A stretch of 64,000 bases of DNA from Pseudodesulfovibrio sediminis (GTDB lineage Bacteria > Desulfobacterota > Desulfovibrionia > Desulfovibrionales > Desulfovibrionaceae). Under the pieces are notes generated by a model. The model searched no databases and was not told where the DNA came from. It saw only the letters and a program-made list of their open reading frames with translations. Made by a program: the position numbers and the translations under genes. Where the stretch lies: contig NZ_AP024485.1 in NCBI RefSeq assembly GCF_020886695.1, positions 3,477,001 to 3,541,000 on the forward strand, read 5' to 3'. Of the stretch, positions 63,480 through 64,000 are shown in pieces; the first letter of the stretch is position 1, and every line of letters starts with the position of its first letter.

Positions 63480-64000
63480 TTACAACCCCTTCTTCTTCTC
63501 AATCCACTTATCCACCTTGGGCGGGTCATACGTCTCGAACTGATCGAGCAGTCCGTTGGGCGTGGCATCGGTAAGCGCCATGGCTCGGTGTTCCTGCATG
63601 AGGAATCCGTTCTGCACCATGCGGTCCATGTGCTCGGCCAGGTATGAGTAGTAGCCCTTGACGTCCAGCAGGCCGCATGGCTTGGTGTGATAGCCGAGCT
63701 GGCTCCACGTTAGGGTTTCGAAAAATTCCTCCAGCGTGCCTATGCCGCCGGGCAGGGTGATGAAGCCGTCGGAGAGGTCGGCCATCTTCTGCTTGCGTTC
63801 GTGCATGGACTTGACCACGTGGAGCTTGGAGAGCCCTGTGTGCGACACTTCCTTTTCCACTAACAACTCCGGAATGACGCCGGTAACTTCTCCGCCGACC
63901 TCAAGGCATGTGTTGGCGATAAGACCCATGAGGCCTACGTTGGAGCCGCCATATACCAGACCTATATTGCGGGCTGCCAGTTCTCTGGCGAGTGCTTTGG
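63480..64000 (-). CDS. LOG-family (TIGR00730) phosphoribohydrolase, 5' end outside the window
   Basis: The frame is open to the window edge, so the gene continues beyond 64000; at least 173 codons are present. GGSNVGLMG (nucleotide site) and the signature LPGGIGTLEEFFETLTW are intact, marking the LOG/YvdD family: cleavage of nucleotide 5'-monophosphates such as cytokinin riboside monophosphate; often mislabelled lysine decarboxylase. Its 3' end has two decayed relatives at 59157-59272 and 62714-62944. Confidence 0.93.
   Translation of the reverse strand, partial: KALARELAARNIGLVYGGSNVGLMGLIANTCLEVGGEVTGVIPELLVEKEVSHTGLSKLHVVKSMHERKQKMADLSDGFITLPGGIGTLEEFFETLTWSQLGYHTKPCGLLDVKGYYSYLAEHMDRMVQNGFLMQEHRAMALTDATPNGLLDQFETYDPPKVDKWIEKKKGL

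Overview
The window reads as a core chromosomal segment of a Gram-negative, sulfate-reducer-type deltaproteobacterium, most likely Desulfovibrionaceae (Pseudodesulfovibrio-like). This is inferred from gene content and order: ispE/tRNA-Gln/prs/L25/pth/carD/rho, an early aromatic pathway of the 2-amino-3,7-dideoxy-heptulosonate type, a bacteriohemerythrin, and large palindromic intergenic hairpins. No species-level marker was checked. Most of the window has GC-rich coding; one short stretch near 59.3-62.7 kb is clearly AT-richer.

Layout. 0-6 kb: minus-strand housekeeping genes (rho, carD, pth, ctc/L25, prs, tRNA-Gln, ispE), then the periplasmic protease degP/htrA. 7.5-13.3 kb: a solute-binding protein, tRNA-Arg, a methyltransferase, a multi-PAS histidine kinase and a rhodanese-YceI fusion. 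13.4-16.6 kb: a DEAD-box helicase, infA and an RRM protein. 16.3-19.4 kb: an operon of a phenylacetate-CoA-ligase-like enzyme, a sialidase-like BNR protein and a small protein. 19.6-23.1 kb: prepilin peptidase, a BON lipoprotein and a GT39-like membrane transferase. 23.4-35.4 kb: a 12-gene aromatic amino acid supra-operon (ADH synthase, DHQ synthase II, pheA, aroA, tyrA, trpEGDCFBA). 35.7-37.6 kb: amt-glnB behind a sigma-54-like promoter. 37.7-44.3 kb: an EAL protein, marR-MFS, a second solute-binding protein, and panC-panD-metK. 44.5-52.9 kb: a degenerate GGDEF/TPR protein, an M48 protease, a TPR protein, LysR and AraC regulators and a PH-domain protein. 53.2-59.1 kb: groES-groEL, hemerythrin, an OlsF-like acyltransferase and a DsbG-like lipoprotein. 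59.2-62.9 kb: an AT-rich insert (small protein, RloC/PrrC-like ATPase, BrnT-like protein) lying between two decayed 3' fragments of a LOG-family gene. 63.1-64 kb: a parvulin and the intact LOG-family gene, which runs off the window.

The most striking finding is how the aromatic supra-operon appears to be regulated. Its 5' leader (minus strand) holds an unannotated 31-residue peptide with eight aromatic residues in an 11-residue stretch (Tyr, Phe and Trp), followed by a strong terminator and a mutually exclusive antiterminator pairing. Further down, the tyrA reading frame ends with three consecutive Trp codons nine codons before its double stop. The DNA immediately after that stop has three repeated arms that form either a 12-bp antiterminator or a 12-bp terminator with a T7 tail, just upstream of trpEGDCFBA. 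The C-terminal tail of TyrA therefore appears to serve as the trp leader peptide. Together these would give one attenuator sensing all three aromatic amino acids at the front of the operon, and a Trp-specific attenuator in the middle. A second point of interest is the AT-rich three-gene module at 59.6-62.7 kb, a candidate defence system.
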